64,000 bases of DNA from Paenibacillus sp. MAHUQ-63 (GTDB taxonomy: Bacteria > Bacillota > Bacilli > Paenibacillales > NBRC-103111), in the NCBI RefSeq assembly GCF_028765165.1, contig NZ_JARADB010000001.1:372001-436000 (forward strand), in the 5' to 3' direction. Shown here in pieces: positions 1-8,113 of this stretch. The number at the start of each line of letters is the position of its first letter. The first letter of the stretch is position 1. Position numbers and translations under genes: made by a program. The notes under the pieces are model-generated. The model did no database searches, was not told the origin of the DNA, and saw nothing but the letters and a program-made list of their open reading frames with translations.

Positions 1-13
1 GGAGGCGTGTGCA

Positions 14-706
14 ATGTTCTTTTTTCACCCAATGGATTTTCTCATTATTATTGCGTTCGTTCTTTCTTTGTGGGCTTCGTTTCGAGTTCGGGGAACATTC
101 AACAAATGGTCGAACGTTCCTGTATACTCCGGCATGACCGGCGCGCAAGCGGCCAGACGGATGCTCGACGCCAACGGGCTCTACGATGTTCCGGTAGAAG
201 CCGTACGAGGAACGCTAACCGACCACTACGACCCGATGGCCCGTGTAGTACGACTCTCAGAGCCTGTCTACTACCAGAGCTCCATATCGGCCGTCTCCGT
301 CGCCTGTCACGAAGTCGGTCATGCCATTCAACATAAGGTCCATTATCCGATGCTTGTAGCAAGGCACTATATGTTTCCGGTCGTCAATTTCGCATCCGGC
401 GTCGCGCCGCTGCTGATCCTTGCCGGCTTCATATTCCAACAGATTCCTTGGCTTCTCGGACTCGGCATTATTTTCTTCGCAGCCGCCGTCGCTTTCCAGC
501 TGGTTACGCTGCCGGTCGAATTTAACGCAAGTTCCAGAGCCCGCGATTTGATGATCGCCGAGGGATTCATCTCCAACCAAGAAGAACGCGGCGTAGCCAA
601 GGTCTTGAACGCAGCAGCGCTTACGTATGTTGCCGCCGCGCTTATCTCCGTCCTTGAGCTGCTGAAGTATATTATGATCTTCTCCGGTCGCAATAGCGAC
701 GACTAA
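14..706 (+). CDS. yugP: Zinc-dependent neutral membrane protease, YugP family
   Basis: This 230-residue protein has the zinc-binding motif HEVGHA at residues 99-104, with an N-terminal membrane segment (about residues 8-22) and further hydrophobic segments near 120-165 and 205-222. The LPVEFNAS stretch near 166-173 supplies an acidic residue that could be the third zinc ligand, as in the YugP (Zn_peptidase_2) family. Family members are membrane metalloproteases of poorly defined substrate. The ATG at 14 is preceded by GGAGG at the first bases of the window, so the gene is complete although its upstream context is cut off. It converges on the LysR gene across a shared terminator. The family assignment is firm; the physiological role is not known. 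Confidence 0.88.
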   Translation: MFFFHPMDFLIIIAFVLSLWASFRVRGTFNKWSNVPVYSGMTGAQAARRMLDANGLYDVPVEAVRGTLTDHYDPMARVVRLSEPVYYQSSISAVSVACHEVGHAIQHKVHYPMLVARHYMFPVVNFASGVAPLLILAGFIFQQIPWLLGLGIIFFAAAVAFQLVTLPVEFNASSRARDLMIAEGFISNQEERGVAKVLNAAALTYVAAALISVLELLKYIMIFSGRNSDD

Positions 707-712
707 ACGACA

Positions 713-761
713 CAAGCTCTCCAATGCTGCGACTTTCCCGCAGACACGGAGAGCTTTTTTT
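713..761. terminator. Bidirectional Rho-independent terminator between yugP and the LysR gene
   Basis: A 9-bp stem (AAGCTCTCC at 714-722 with GGAGAGCTT at 748-756) is followed by a T tract on the plus strand. It lies between two convergent genes and overlaps the last codon of the LysR gene. Confidence 0.8.
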
Positions 762-1644
762 ATTGGAAATATTCATGCAAGAACCGCCTGAACACCTCAG
801 CCACCAGCGGCAGCTTCTCGCCCTTGCGGCTGATTAACCCAACCGTACGGGTAACCTGCGGATCCGTAACGCGGATTTTGGCCGGCTGCATCTGTCCGCC
901 TTCCATAAGCGCCATCGACGGCAATAGGCTGACCCCCATGCCCGCGGCAACGAGTCCGCGAATCGTATCGGTTTCTTCCCCTTCGAACTCGATCTTCGGC
1001 ACGAATCCCGCCTTCAGACAAGCTTCCATGACAATCGTGCGGAGCGTGTATTCTTCGCTGAACATGACGAAAGATTCGTGCTTGAGCTGCTCGAGCCGAA
1101 TGGACGTATAATCAGCCAAAATATGATTGGACGGTATGATCGCATACAACTCTTCGGTCAGTAAAATTTCCCCCGTCACATGCTCGTGCTTCTCCGGGAA
1201 AGGTGAAATGAACGCGAGGTCGATCTCTCCCCTGGTCACGTCGCGTATAAGCGACGTATACGTTCCTTGGCGCAGCCGGAACTTCACATTGGGGTGATCC
1301 TTCTTGAAGGACGCCACCACCGCCGGCAGCAAGTTGATAACAAGACTATGCGGGAATCCGATACGAATCTCACCGGCTTCAGGATCGAGAAACTCATGCA
1401 TTTCCCCGACCGCCCGCTCCAAATCCGTTAAAATCCCTTCGATGCGGCTCAGGAACAAATGTCCTACGGAAGTAAGGTGCAAATTTCGCCCTTTTTGAAC
1501 AAACAAATTAACGCCTAGTTCTTGTTCCAACAAGTGAATTTGTCTCGAAACAGCCGATTGCGCCACATGCATTTCCTCTGCGGCCTGCGTCACGTGCTGC
1601 TTGCGGGCAACTTTCACAAAATATTGCAATTGTCTTAATTCCAC
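760..1644 (-). CDS. LysR-family transcriptional regulator, GltC-like
   Basis: The best start is the GTG at 1644, which follows GGGGGAT at a good distance and gives 294 residues beginning MELRQLQYFVKVAR, the usual LysR start. A longer reading to 1701 adds an unlikely N-terminal extension. The winged helix-turn-helix lies around residues 16-37 (THVTQAAEEMHVAQSAVSRQ region), and the substrate-binding domain spans about 90-290. Segments such as EIRIGFPHSL and GLVAAGMGVSLLP closely follow GltC, the activator of glutamate synthase in Bacillus. No gltAB genes are nearby. It is divergent from tpx, so it may regulate tpx or a distant target; this is inference. Effector unknown. Confidence 0.88.
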   Translation of the reverse strand: MELRQLQYFVKVARKQHVTQAAEEMHVAQSAVSRQIHLLEQELGVNLFVQKGRNLHLTSVGHLFLSRIEGILTDLERAVGEMHEFLDPEAGEIRIGFPHSLVINLLPAVVASFKKDHPNVKFRLRQGTYTSLIRDVTRGEIDLAFISPFPEKHEHVTGEILLTEELYAIIPSNHILADYTSIRLEQLKHESFVMFSEEYTLRTIVMEACLKAGFVPKIEFEGEETDTIRGLVAAGMGVSLLPSMALMEGGQMQPAKIRVTDPQVTRTVGLISRKGEKLPLVAEVFRRFLHEYFQ

Positions 1645-1802
1645 TTGGTAAAATCCCCCGACTTTATCTCTCATAATGACGAATCCGGCAACTTGATGCA
1701 ATTAAATTATAGCCTCACAGCATCAATTGGACAACCTTAGAGCAAAAAGCTTATAATAAGTAAGTTGTTATATCGATGGAAATTAAAGGAGGAACTGTTC
1801 AC

Positions 1803-2321
1803 ATGGCACAAGAACGTACTGGTGTTGCTACACTCAAAGGCAATCCAATCACCCTGGTAGGACCCGAAATCAAAGTAGGTGACAAAGCGCCTAACTTCAC
1901 AGTTAACAAAGATTTGATGACACAAGTATCCCTGGCAGACTATGCAGGCAAAGTTAAGCTGATCTCCGTCGTTCCTTCCTTGGATACAGGCGTTTGTGAC
2001 GCACAAACTCGCCGCTTCAACGAAGAAGCAGCGAAATTAGGCGACAATGTCGTTGTTCTGACAATTTCCGTGGATCTTCCATTCGCGCAATCCCGTTGGT
2101 GCGGAGCTGCCGGCATCGACAAAGTCATCACTTTGTCCGACTACAAAACGAAATCGTTCGGCGAAGCATACGGCGTATTGATTAAAGAAATTCAATTGGA
2201 TATGCGCTCCATCTTCGTAATCGATGCTAACGATACGGTTCAATATGTAGAGTACCTGGGCGAAATGACAGCTCACCCTAACTACGAAGCTGCCGTTGAC
2301 GCTGTACAAAAATTAGTGTAA
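1803..2321 (+). CDS. tpx: Thiol peroxidase Tpx (atypical 2-Cys peroxiredoxin)
   Basis: This 172-residue cytoplasmic peroxiredoxin reduces hydrogen peroxide and alkyl hydroperoxides using thioredoxin. The peroxidatic cysteine is in SLDTGVC (Cys65) and the resolving cysteine in SRWCG (Cys100), the spacing typical of Tpx. The thioredoxin-like fold starts near residue 27 (GDKAPNF). The ATG at 1803 is chosen because AAAGGAGG lies just upstream at 1788-1795; an in-frame upstream start at 1776 lacks a site. Codon use is that of a highly expressed gene. It is monocistronic, divergent from the LysR gene, and ends at a strong terminator. Confidence 0.96.
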   Translation: MAQERTGVATLKGNPITLVGPEIKVGDKAPNFTVNKDLMTQVSLADYAGKVKLISVVPSLDTGVCDAQTRRFNEEAAKLGDNVVVLTISVDLPFAQSRWCGAAGIDKVITLSDYKTKSFGEAYGVLIKEIQLDMRSIFVIDANDTVQYVEYLGEMTAHPNYEAAVDAVQKLV

Positions 2322-2333
2322 GCCAAACAAATA

Positions 2334-2368
2334 AAACAGCAAGGAGGCCTAGCTTCCCTGCTGTTTTT
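2334..2368. terminator. Bidirectional terminator between tpx and the DUF1499-like gene
   Basis: An imperfect hairpin (ACAGCAAGGAGG paired with CTTCCCTGCTGT) is followed by TTTTT on the plus strand and preceded by an A tract that serves the minus strand. It separates two convergent genes. Confidence 0.75.
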
Positions 2369-2369
2369 A

Positions 2370-2759
2370 TTATTGTTCGGTTTTATATTGAGCTAGCTTC
2401 CGGTCTAATTGTTTATAGATATCGATAATCGTGCGGTAGTTGGAACCCAGATCGCCCATAGATCCCCGGGAAGCCGAATAAATATCCACTGCGGTCTTCA
2501 CGGGATTAATCGCGAACAACGTAAGCGTGACATCTTGCGTGCGTCCCGTCATGGTTTTGCGTTCCGCCAAAATTTCGCCGACATTTTGAACTTCGTGGAG
2601 CAGCTTATATCCCGGTGTTTTCTTCAGAACGGCAGTGACTTCTTCCCAAACTTGGTCCTTAGGAAGCTTGTAATATCTTGTTTTAAGCAAAGGATCTTTG
2701 GCTTTATCTCCGGTCGTTTCGTGACTGCGAAGTAATCCGATTAAAGTTCTCTTAAGCAA
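2370..2759 (-). CDS. DUF1499-like protein of unknown function
   Basis: This 129-residue soluble protein has the DUF1499 pattern: a central beta-rich region, then a C-terminal block in which SRGSMGDLGSNYRTI (about residues 96-110) matches the family's SRxGxxDLGxNxxRI signature. No function is established for the family. Translation appears to begin at TTG 2759, preceded by AAGGGGG. It is a lone gene between the convergent tpx terminator and mntH, on the same strand as mntH but about 150 bp downstream of it, so it could be co-transcribed. Confidence 0.62.
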   Translation of the reverse strand: MLKRTLIGLLRSHETTGDKAKDPLLKTRYYKLPKDQVWEEVTAVLKKTPGYKLLHEVQNVGEILAERKTMTGRTQDVTLTLFAINPVKTAVDIYSASRGSMGDLGSNYRTIIDIYKQLDRKLAQYKTEQ

Positions 2760-2908
2760 AAGCCTTTTCCCCCTTCAATGAAGTGCATTTAGACCGCTTG
2801 CCATCTCTACACTGTCCTCTATATTACCATTGTTTAGGCGTAAGAAAAAGAGGGAAAATGAAATCAATGGATAAGCCTCATTGAAAGGGGCAGATTGACA
2901 CCCTATAT

Positions 2909-4258
2909 TTAGCCAAAAAATGTGCTGTATAAGAGATAAGCATTTAACCCAGCAATCAGAACGGCAACGAACCAACTGAGCACGATCATCCACTTAGGGG
3001 TTACCAGCTCACCCATCTTCTTACGATCCGAAGTGAACTTCACCAGCGGGATGACGGCAAAAGAAAGCTGCAGCGACAAAATCACTTGGCTTAAAATAAG
3101 CAAATCCGTAGCTCCGCTATCCCCGTAAATACCGATTACAATGACTGCTGGCACGATGGCAATAATTCGCGTAATCAAGCGGCGCAGCCATGGCGTGAGC
3201 CTGATATTCAGGAAGCCCTCCATCACGATCTGACCGGCTAGCGTACCGGTTAGCGTGGAATTCTGGCCGGAAGCAAGCAAAGCAACCGCGAATAAAATAC
3301 TGGCCGCGCCTGTACCGAGCATAGGCCCGAGCAGGTGATAGGCATCCTGTATCTCAGCAACTTCACGGCCCGCCGAATGAAAAGCGGCGGCAGACAGGAT
3401 AAGAATGGCTGCGTTAACGAACAAAGCCAGCATTAAAGCAAAGCTTGAATCAATCGTTGCGAATTTGATCGCTTCGCGTTTTCCTTCGATCGTCGGCTCG
3501 ATTTTACGCGTCTGCACAATCGAAGAATGCAAATACAAGTTGTGCGGCATGACCGTTGCTCCAAGAATCCCGAGCGCAATATAGAGCATCGCAGGATTAG
3601 TAACGATCTCCGCTCTCGGAATGAAGCCGGAGGCGACTGCCGCTACATCGGGTCTTGAGAATATCAGTTCCATAATAAAACAGCCTGTAATAATGGCGAT
3701 CAAGCTGATCACCATCGCCTCAATATAGCGGAAACCGCGTTTTTGCAATAAAAGGACTAAGAGTACGTCGACGGATGTCAAAATAACGCCATACACGAGC
3801 GGGATGCCAAAAAGCAAATTCAATGCGATCGCGGCGCCGATGACTTCCGCCAGATCACAAGCGGCAATAGCGAGCTCGCACAGCACCCACAAGACAAAAG
3901 AAACGGGTTTGCTATAGTGATCCCGGCAAGCCTGCGCTAAGTCGCGGCCTGTCACGATACCCAACCGCCCAGCCAGGGCTTGCAGCAGTATTGCCATTAG
4001 ATTAGAAATTAAAATAACGGATAACAAGGTGTAACCGAACTGCGAGCCGCCCGCCAAATCCGTCGCCCAGTTCCCCGGATCCATATATCCTACGGCGACC
4101 AGATACCCGGGACCGACGAAAGCGAGCAGCTTCCGGAAGAAGCCGGCTTTCTTAGGTACGCGCATGCTCTGATGGACTTCAGGCAGGCTGGGCATCGATG
4201 AATCTCGTCTCCAACCTTTGCGTTCGGGTTTCTCTGACTCTTTGTATGCAGCTTCCAT
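2909..4258 (-). CDS. mntH: Nramp-family Mn2+/divalent metal transporter MntH
   Basis: This 449-residue proton-coupled importer has both metal-binding signatures of the Nramp family: DPGN at residues 60-63 in the first transmembrane helix and MPH at 237-239 in helix six. Eleven or so hydrophobic helices follow a 40-residue charged N-terminus. The ATG at 4258 has AAGAAGGG upstream. MntH is normally repressed by MntR with Mn2+. The upstream region 4321-4342 holds two TATACTA direct repeats 15 bp apart that could be a regulatory site, but they do not clearly match an MntR box. The window also carries a candidate Mn2+ exporter under an Mn2+ riboswitch at 36 kb. Confidence 0.95.
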   Translation of the reverse strand: MEAAYKESEKPERKGWRRDSSMPSLPEVHQSMRVPKKAGFFRKLLAFVGPGYLVAVGYMDPGNWATDLAGGSQFGYTLLSVILISNLMAILLQALAGRLGIVTGRDLAQACRDHYSKPVSFVLWVLCELAIAACDLAEVIGAAIALNLLFGIPLVYGVILTSVDVLLVLLLQKRGFRYIEAMVISLIAIITGCFIMELIFSRPDVAAVASGFIPRAEIVTNPAMLYIALGILGATVMPHNLYLHSSIVQTRKIEPTIEGKREAIKFATIDSSFALMLALFVNAAILILSAAAFHSAGREVAEIQDAYHLLGPMLGTGAASILFAVALLASGQNSTLTGTLAGQIVMEGFLNIRLTPWLRRLITRIIAIVPAVIVIGIYGDSGATDLLILSQVILSLQLSFAVIPLVKFTSDRKKMGELVTPKWMIVLSWFVAVLIAGLNAYLLYSTFFG

Positions 4259-4419
4259 ATCTAAATCCCTTCTTTCATCGGACCAATAAAGTTGTGTTAA
4301 GGAAACTTCTTGTTTAGAATTATACTATATAACGCTATACTATGCTACAGGTAAACACTTATGTGCTGGTGAAATAAATTTTCCCATGGGAAAAACTTAA
4401 CATCAAGGAGTGAGATGAC

Positions 4420-4926
4420 GTGCAAATACGTCCTGTTGCGAATGATCATGAAGTGCTGGAGGCTTATCATATTGAAACGATGGTTTATCCCGCACAAGCA
4501 GCCGCTACCCTGGATGCCTTCCGGATGCGGAAGGAAGTATTCGGCGGCTATTTCCTGGTTGCCATGACTGAAGCCGATTCCAACGGTCATCAAGAGCTCA
4601 TCGGAGTGACGAACGGGGTGAAGCTCGAACATAAGGATTTGGCCGATGAAAGCATTAAACAAGGCGTCAGCCAAGCTGTTGACGGACGTTACTTCTGTGT
4701 GCTGACGATTGCGGTTCATCCGAGCTATCAGCGGCAAGGCATCGCTACGCAATTACTGGAGCAAATTATTGCGAGAGCCCGAGAAGACGGACTTGCAGGC
4801 ATCGTGCTTATGTGCGAGGAGCATTTGATCTTATTTTACGAAAAGCAAGGATTTCGATACATCGCACCATCCGCCTCTGAACACGGAGGAATTCAATGGC
4901 ATGAGATGCATCTGATATGGAAATGA
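4420..4926 (+). CDS. GNAT-family N-acetyltransferase
   Basis: This 168-residue protein carries the GNAT acetyl-CoA pyrophosphate loop HPSYQRQGIATQLL at about residues 106-119, within the usual beta4-alpha3 region, and the closing YEKQGFRYI motif near 144-152. The GTG start at 4420 has AAGGAG nine bases upstream. It is divergent from mntH and sits upstream of xylB with a hairpin between them. Substrate cannot be told from sequence; it resembles generic acetyltransferases rather than ribosomal RimI. Confidence 0.85.
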   Translation: MQIRPVANDHEVLEAYHIETMVYPAQAAATLDAFRMRKEVFGGYFLVAMTEADSNGHQELIGVTNGVKLEHKDLADESIKQGVSQAVDGRYFCVLTIAVHPSYQRQGIATQLLEQIIARAREDGLAGIVLMCEEHLILFYEKQGFRYIAPSASEHGGIQWHEMHLIWK

Positions 4927-4960
4927 ATAGAAGCTGTAACCGCACGCCGAAAATCATCCG

Positions 4961-4992
4961 CGCAAGAAGAAGGAATTTCGCTTTTTCTTGCG
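4961..4992 (+). terminator. Hairpin downstream of the acetyltransferase gene
   Basis: Arms at 4961-4972 and 4981-4992 pair over 12 bp with one G-U wobble around an 8-base loop. No T tract follows, so it may be a weak terminator or an mRNA-stabilising structure. Confidence 0.5.
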
Positions 4993-4994
4993 AA

Positions 4995-5040
4995 TATAAT
5001 AAATGAATTATCTTTGTATATTTAATAAACAAACAAAGAT
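4995..5040 (+). promoter_or_regulatory. xylB promoter region with ROK/XylR-type operator
   Basis: A TATAAT hexamer at 4995-5000 is followed by a 31-bp near-perfect palindrome at 5010-5040. Its arms are ATCTTTGT and ACAAAGAT, and apart from the central base only two symmetric pairs of positions mismatch. The TTTGT...AAACAAAC layout resembles the XylR operator of Bacillus xylose operons, and its location over the expected transcription start suits repression. No xylR or xylA gene is present in the window. The palindrome is seen directly; XylR binding is inferred from xylB downstream. Confidence 0.7.
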
Positions 5041-5082
5041 TAGCGCAAGATTCCATCATAAACAACAAAGGGTGATAATATT

Positions 5083-6615
5083 ATGTCGTATTTTATGGGT
5101 TTGGACTTAGGAACATCTGCCGTCAAGTGTATCCTGGTCGATGATTCCGGCGCCGTCGTCGGCAGCCACAGCGTTGAATATCCGCTCCAGCAGCCTCATC
5201 CCGGCTGGGCTGAGCAGCATCCGGAGGATTGGTGGAACGGCACGGTCGAAGGAATCCGTGCGCTCTTGGCCAAAACCGGCATCACTGGCAGCGAAGTGGC
5301 CGGTATCGGCTTCTCCGGCCAGATGCACGGGTCGGTATTCCTCGATGAAGCGCAGCAGGTGATCCGCCCTGCGCTGCTGTGGTGCGATCAGCGCACCGCG
5401 GAGCAGTGCGCATATATCGAGGCGACCGTCGGCGAAGCCGAACTCGGCCGGCTGACGGGCAACCGGGCGCTGACAGGCTTCACAGCGCCCAAGGTCATCT
5501 GGCTCCGGCAGCACGAGCCGGAGAATTACGCGCGCGTTCGGCACCTGCTGCTGCCGAAGGACTACGTCAGGCTGCGCCTGACGGGCGCGTTCGGCATGGA
5601 CATGGCCGACGCCAGCGGCACGCTGCTGCTCGATGTCGCGAACCGCAGCTGGTCGCAAACCGTCGCCGAGCGCCTGGAGATCCCGCTCGCGTGGCTGCCG
5701 CCGCTGTTTGAATCCGGCGACGTCGCCGGGCACCTGCTGCCGGAAGCCGCCAGCCTCACCGGCTTAACCGCCGGGACGCCGATCGTAGCGGGCGGCGGCG
5801 ACCAAGCCTGCGGCGCTGTCGGCGTCGGCGTCGTCCGCCAAGGCATCGCGTCCGTGGCGCTCGGCACGTCCGGTGTCGTCTTCGTACACGACGACACGTA
5901 TCAAGTGGATGAAGCATACCGGCTTCATTCGTTCTGCCACGGTGTGCCGGGCAAGTGGCACCGCATGGGGGTTATGCTGGCCGCCGGAGGCTCGTTCCAG
6001 TGGTGGCGCAACCACTTCGCGCACGAGGAGCTGGAGCGTGCGCAGCAGGAAGGCAAAGACGTCTATGAAATCCTGACGTCGGAAGCCTCCACCGCGCCGC
6101 TTGGCAGCGAAGGCTTGCTGTTCCTGCCTTACCTGTCCGGCGAGCGGACGCCGCACCCGGACCCGAAAGCGCGCGGCGCTTTCATCGGTCTGAACCTGCG
6201 GCACGGCAAAGCCCACCTGACGCGTGCCGTCCTCGAAGGCATCACCTTCGGGCTTCGCGATTCGCTTCAATTGATTCGCGAGTCCGGGGTCGAAGTGACG
6301 GAACTGCGCGTGAACGGCGGCGGCGCCAGAAGCCCGTTCTGGCGGCAAATGATCGCCGACATCTTCGGCATCCCGGTCGTGACGGTGAACTCCACAGACG
6401 GCCCGGCATACGGCGCAGCGATCATGGCGGCGTCGGGTGTTCTTGGCGAAGAGATTACAACGCTCTGCGAGAAGTGGATTCAGGTCACGGACAGAGTCGA
6501 GCCCATCGCCGCCAATCAGCAGCAGTATGAGGCTTATTATCAGGTTTACCGCGGCTTATACGGCACGCTCAAAGATACGTTCCATCAATTAAGCGACCTT
6601 GCCGGTCACGCATAA
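5083..6615 (+). CDS. xylB: Xylulokinase XylB (FGGY carbohydrate kinase)
   Basis: This 510-residue kinase phosphorylates D-xylulose to xylulose 5-phosphate for the pentose phosphate pathway. The N-terminal FGGY domain opens with MGLDLGTSAVK (phosphate loop 1), the catalytic Asp region is GGGDQACGAVGVG near residues 237-249, and the C-terminal domain contains NGGGARSPFWRQM and the adenosine site. Length is normal. ATG 5083 is preceded by AAAGGGTG. The body of the gene is noticeably richer in GC (CGC, GCG, CTG codons) than its neighbours, though no sign of recent transfer is otherwise clear. It stands alone, without xylA beside it. Confidence 0.95.
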   Translation: MSYFMGLDLGTSAVKCILVDDSGAVVGSHSVEYPLQQPHPGWAEQHPEDWWNGTVEGIRALLAKTGITGSEVAGIGFSGQMHGSVFLDEAQQVIRPALLWCDQRTAEQCAYIEATVGEAELGRLTGNRALTGFTAPKVIWLRQHEPENYARVRHLLLPKDYVRLRLTGAFGMDMADASGTLLLDVANRSWSQTVAERLEIPLAWLPPLFESGDVAGHLLPEAASLTGLTAGTPIVAGGGDQACGAVGVGVVRQGIASVALGTSGVVFVHDDTYQVDEAYRLHSFCHGVPGKWHRMGVMLAAGGSFQWWRNHFAHEELERAQQEGKDVYEILTSEASTAPLGSEGLLFLPYLSGERTPHPDPKARGAFIGLNLRHGKAHLTRAVLEGITFGLRDSLQLIRESGVEVTELRVNGGGARSPFWRQMIADIFGIPVVTVNSTDGPAYGAAIMAASGVLGEEITTLCEKWIQVTDRVEPIAANQQQYEAYYQVYRGLYGTLKDTFHQLSDLAGHA

Positions 6616-6625
6616 TCAACGCTAA

Positions 6626-6665
6626 AAAGCGGTTGAACAGGAAACCTCCTGATCAACCGCTTTAT
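6626..6665. terminator. Bidirectional terminator serving xylB and the 6S RNA gene
   Basis: The 11-bp perfect stem AAAGCGGTTGA (6626-6636) with TCAACCGCTTT (6653-6663) is followed by TTT on the plus strand and by TTTTT on the minus strand. The minus-strand reading ends the 6S RNA transcript. Confidence 0.88.
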
Positions 6666-6866
6666 TCATGTGGACATAAAGAAACCCGCATATGCCGTCC
6701 GGTTTCTGTGCTTCAAACCCGCTCTCGCAGGTGGGTGTCCGCAGAAGTGTATTTGAGGTCCCCTTTCGAGGGCATGTCAGCCACACTTCGATATAGGTCT
6801 CCCTAGAAACAGTCATTGGTTTAAAACAACTTAAAACCGTTACGAACATCGCAGGATTCTTTTTGT
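6664..6866 (-). ncRNA. ssrS: 6S RNA (RNA polymerase-binding regulatory RNA)
   Basis: On the minus strand the ~200-base transcript has the layout of bacterial 6S RNA. The 5' arm CCTGCGATGTTCGTAACGG pairs with the 3' arm ACGGCATATGCGGG to form the terminal stem. These ends match the conserved GATGTTCG and GGCGGCATC blocks of the E. coli molecule. The middle forms an interrupted long hairpin with the central region near 6735-6785 (a CCCTCGAAAGGGG hairpin lies in it). 6S RNA mimics an open promoter and sequesters sigma-A RNA polymerase in stationary phase. A near-consensus promoter and a strong terminator bracket it exactly. A 75-codon open frame here is fortuitous. Exact ends are estimated. Confidence 0.85.
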
Positions 6867-6872
6867 ATTCTT

Positions 6873-6901
6873 ATTATAGTGCTGTACCGGTTGAAGATCA
6901 A
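6873..6901 (-). promoter_or_regulatory. Sigma-A promoter of the 6S RNA gene
   Basis: On the minus strand TTGATC (6901-6896), a 17-bp spacer and a perfect TATAAT (6878-6873) place the start near 6866, immediately before the conserved 5' end of the 6S RNA. Confidence 0.85.
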
Positions 6902-6910
6902 CTGGTAGGT

Positions 6911-7753
6911 TTATTCTTTATTCTTTTCGTCGTTTTTATGCAAAGAGATTTCAGTCCGTTTAGTCTCGGCATCCTCTTCATCCGATTGTTCCGAACCCTC
7001 TTCCAGACCTTCACCTTCCGCTTCTGCAAGCTTCTGCTGTTCCTTCTCCTCCAGCTCCTGCTGTTTGATTTGCAATTTCGTGAAGCTGCGGTTAAATTGC
7101 CAGAAGGAGAAAGTCGCCATGATGCTTCCCATGAAGAAAACAACAAGGAAGAAGTTAAATTTAGTCACGCAAATGTAGAAAATGGCGCCATTGCACAGCA
7201 GCAGGACGATCGAATTGATCGGATTGCCGATGGAGATCAGGACGGAATTTTTCAAGATTTGAAAAATTTTCATATGCAAGTGAACCATGATCGAGAAAAA
7301 ATTAAACAAAGCGATAACCATAATGACCGTGAATGCGATAAAAAGTACGGCCAAAATCTTAAGTGTACTGCCCTGCTTCAAATAGAAGAAGTAATTCACG
7401 CTGATGATGACGAAAATGATAACGAAGAAAATGCCGCCAACCATGCTCTGTACGTAATTTTCTTTGTACCCGCGGAAAAATGTTTTGAGCAGAGGAACAT
7501 CTTCTTCTCCTGTGACCCATTTGCGGGCAACGGTGAACATCGCCGCGGTTGCGGGGAACAAAGTAAACGGTGCCAAAATGGATATCAGCGGCAGCATTGC
7601 CTTCAATCCGTCAGGCGTTTGGCTGACCAGCCCCATGAACGCAAAAAAGAAAACCGGAATTGAGCATAACAGCCAAAGCAGATTAATCACCGATAAACGC
7701 ATGATCCATTCCGATATTTTGTAAAGCCCACCCATTACTCCTCTAAACTCCAA
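6911..7753 (-). CDS. DUF624 (YesL-like) membrane protein with acidic coiled-coil tail
   Basis: This 280-residue protein has about five or six transmembrane segments in residues 15-210 and the DUF624 features SEWIMRLSVINLLWLL at the N-terminus and FPATAAMFTVARKWV near 67-81. Family members such as YesL are often encoded beside carbohydrate transport genes, but no function is established. Residues 225-280 are a highly charged Glu/Gln/Lys-rich tail predicted to be coiled-coil or disordered, unusual relative to the roughly 210-residue typical length. The ATG at 7753 is preceded by GGAGG in the upstream bases. It stands alone just upstream of the 6S promoter. Confidence 0.8.
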   Translation of the reverse strand: MEFRGVMGGLYKISEWIMRLSVINLLWLLCSIPVFFFAFMGLVSQTPDGLKAMLPLISILAPFTLFPATAAMFTVARKWVTGEEDVPLLKTFFRGYKENYVQSMVGGIFFVIIFVIISVNYFFYLKQGSTLKILAVLFIAFTVIMVIALFNFFSIMVHLHMKIFQILKNSVLISIGNPINSIVLLLCNGAIFYICVTKFNFFLVVFFMGSIMATFSFWQFNRSFTKLQIKQQELEEKEQQKLAEAEGEGLEEGSEQSDEEDAETKRTEISLHKNDEKNKE

Positions 7754-7962
7754 AACCGCTTCCTCCTTAGCGTTTCCATAGCGGAAACTTTCTACGTTGA
7801 TTGTCCATGTTATTGGGGTATAGCTTGTCTCACATATATATAACTTTAATTATAGCCTATTTTCGAACATATAGGTAGCCGTCTAGTCATACTAGGTACT
7901 CCGGCATAGGATAGTATTGGCGATCCTAACGTCGCTAAATCTTGACCCGGGAGGTAGATACT

Positions 7963-8046
7963 ATGTCAGCAGTCGGTACGTCCGCAGGTGCTGTATTGGT
8001 TCTGTTTATCCTACTCGTCATTATAACTAGCTCTTTCGTCCTCTAA
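7963..8046 (+). CDS. YjcZ-family sporulation microprotein (27 residues)
   Basis: The 27-codon frame starts at ATG 7963 behind GGGAGG and encodes a short hydrophobic protein whose C-terminal part VLVLFILLVIITSSF matches the YjcZ family pattern (LIVVLFILLIIVGAS). These are tiny single-helix membrane proteins found in spore-forming Bacilli and made during sporulation. A strong terminator follows 19 bases after the stop. The 200 bp upstream contain CATAGGATA at 7905-7913, which fits a sigma-K -10 element, but a matching -35 is not clear. The glycine-rich N-terminus usual in the family is short here. Confidence 0.75.
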   Translation: MSAVGTSAGAVLVLFILLVIITSSFVL

Positions 8047-8064
8047 TACACGTATTTATTGCAA

Positions 8065-8100
8065 AAAGGCGGAGATCCTTCAAGGATCTCCGCCTTTATA
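8065..8100. terminator. Bidirectional terminator after the YjcZ-like gene and cshA
   Basis: A 14-bp perfect stem (AAAGGCGGAGATCC with GGATCTCCGCCTTT) has A and T tracts on either side, ending the convergent transcripts. Confidence 0.9.
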
Positions 8101-8113
8101 TGTTGCCAGACTC

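Noticed and set aside
4321-4342. Two TATACTA direct repeats upstream of mntH as an MntR box
   Set aside because: The repeats are real, but they do not match the known MntR operator well enough to list as a regulatory site.
6622-6849. A 75-codon minus-strand open frame
   Set aside because: It lies within the 6S RNA gene, has no ribosome site and its sequence is explained by the RNA structure.
6863-7663. A 266-codon plus-strand open frame
   Set aside because: It is antisense to the DUF624 gene, rich in charged repeats typical of shadow frames, and its start overlaps the 6S promoter.
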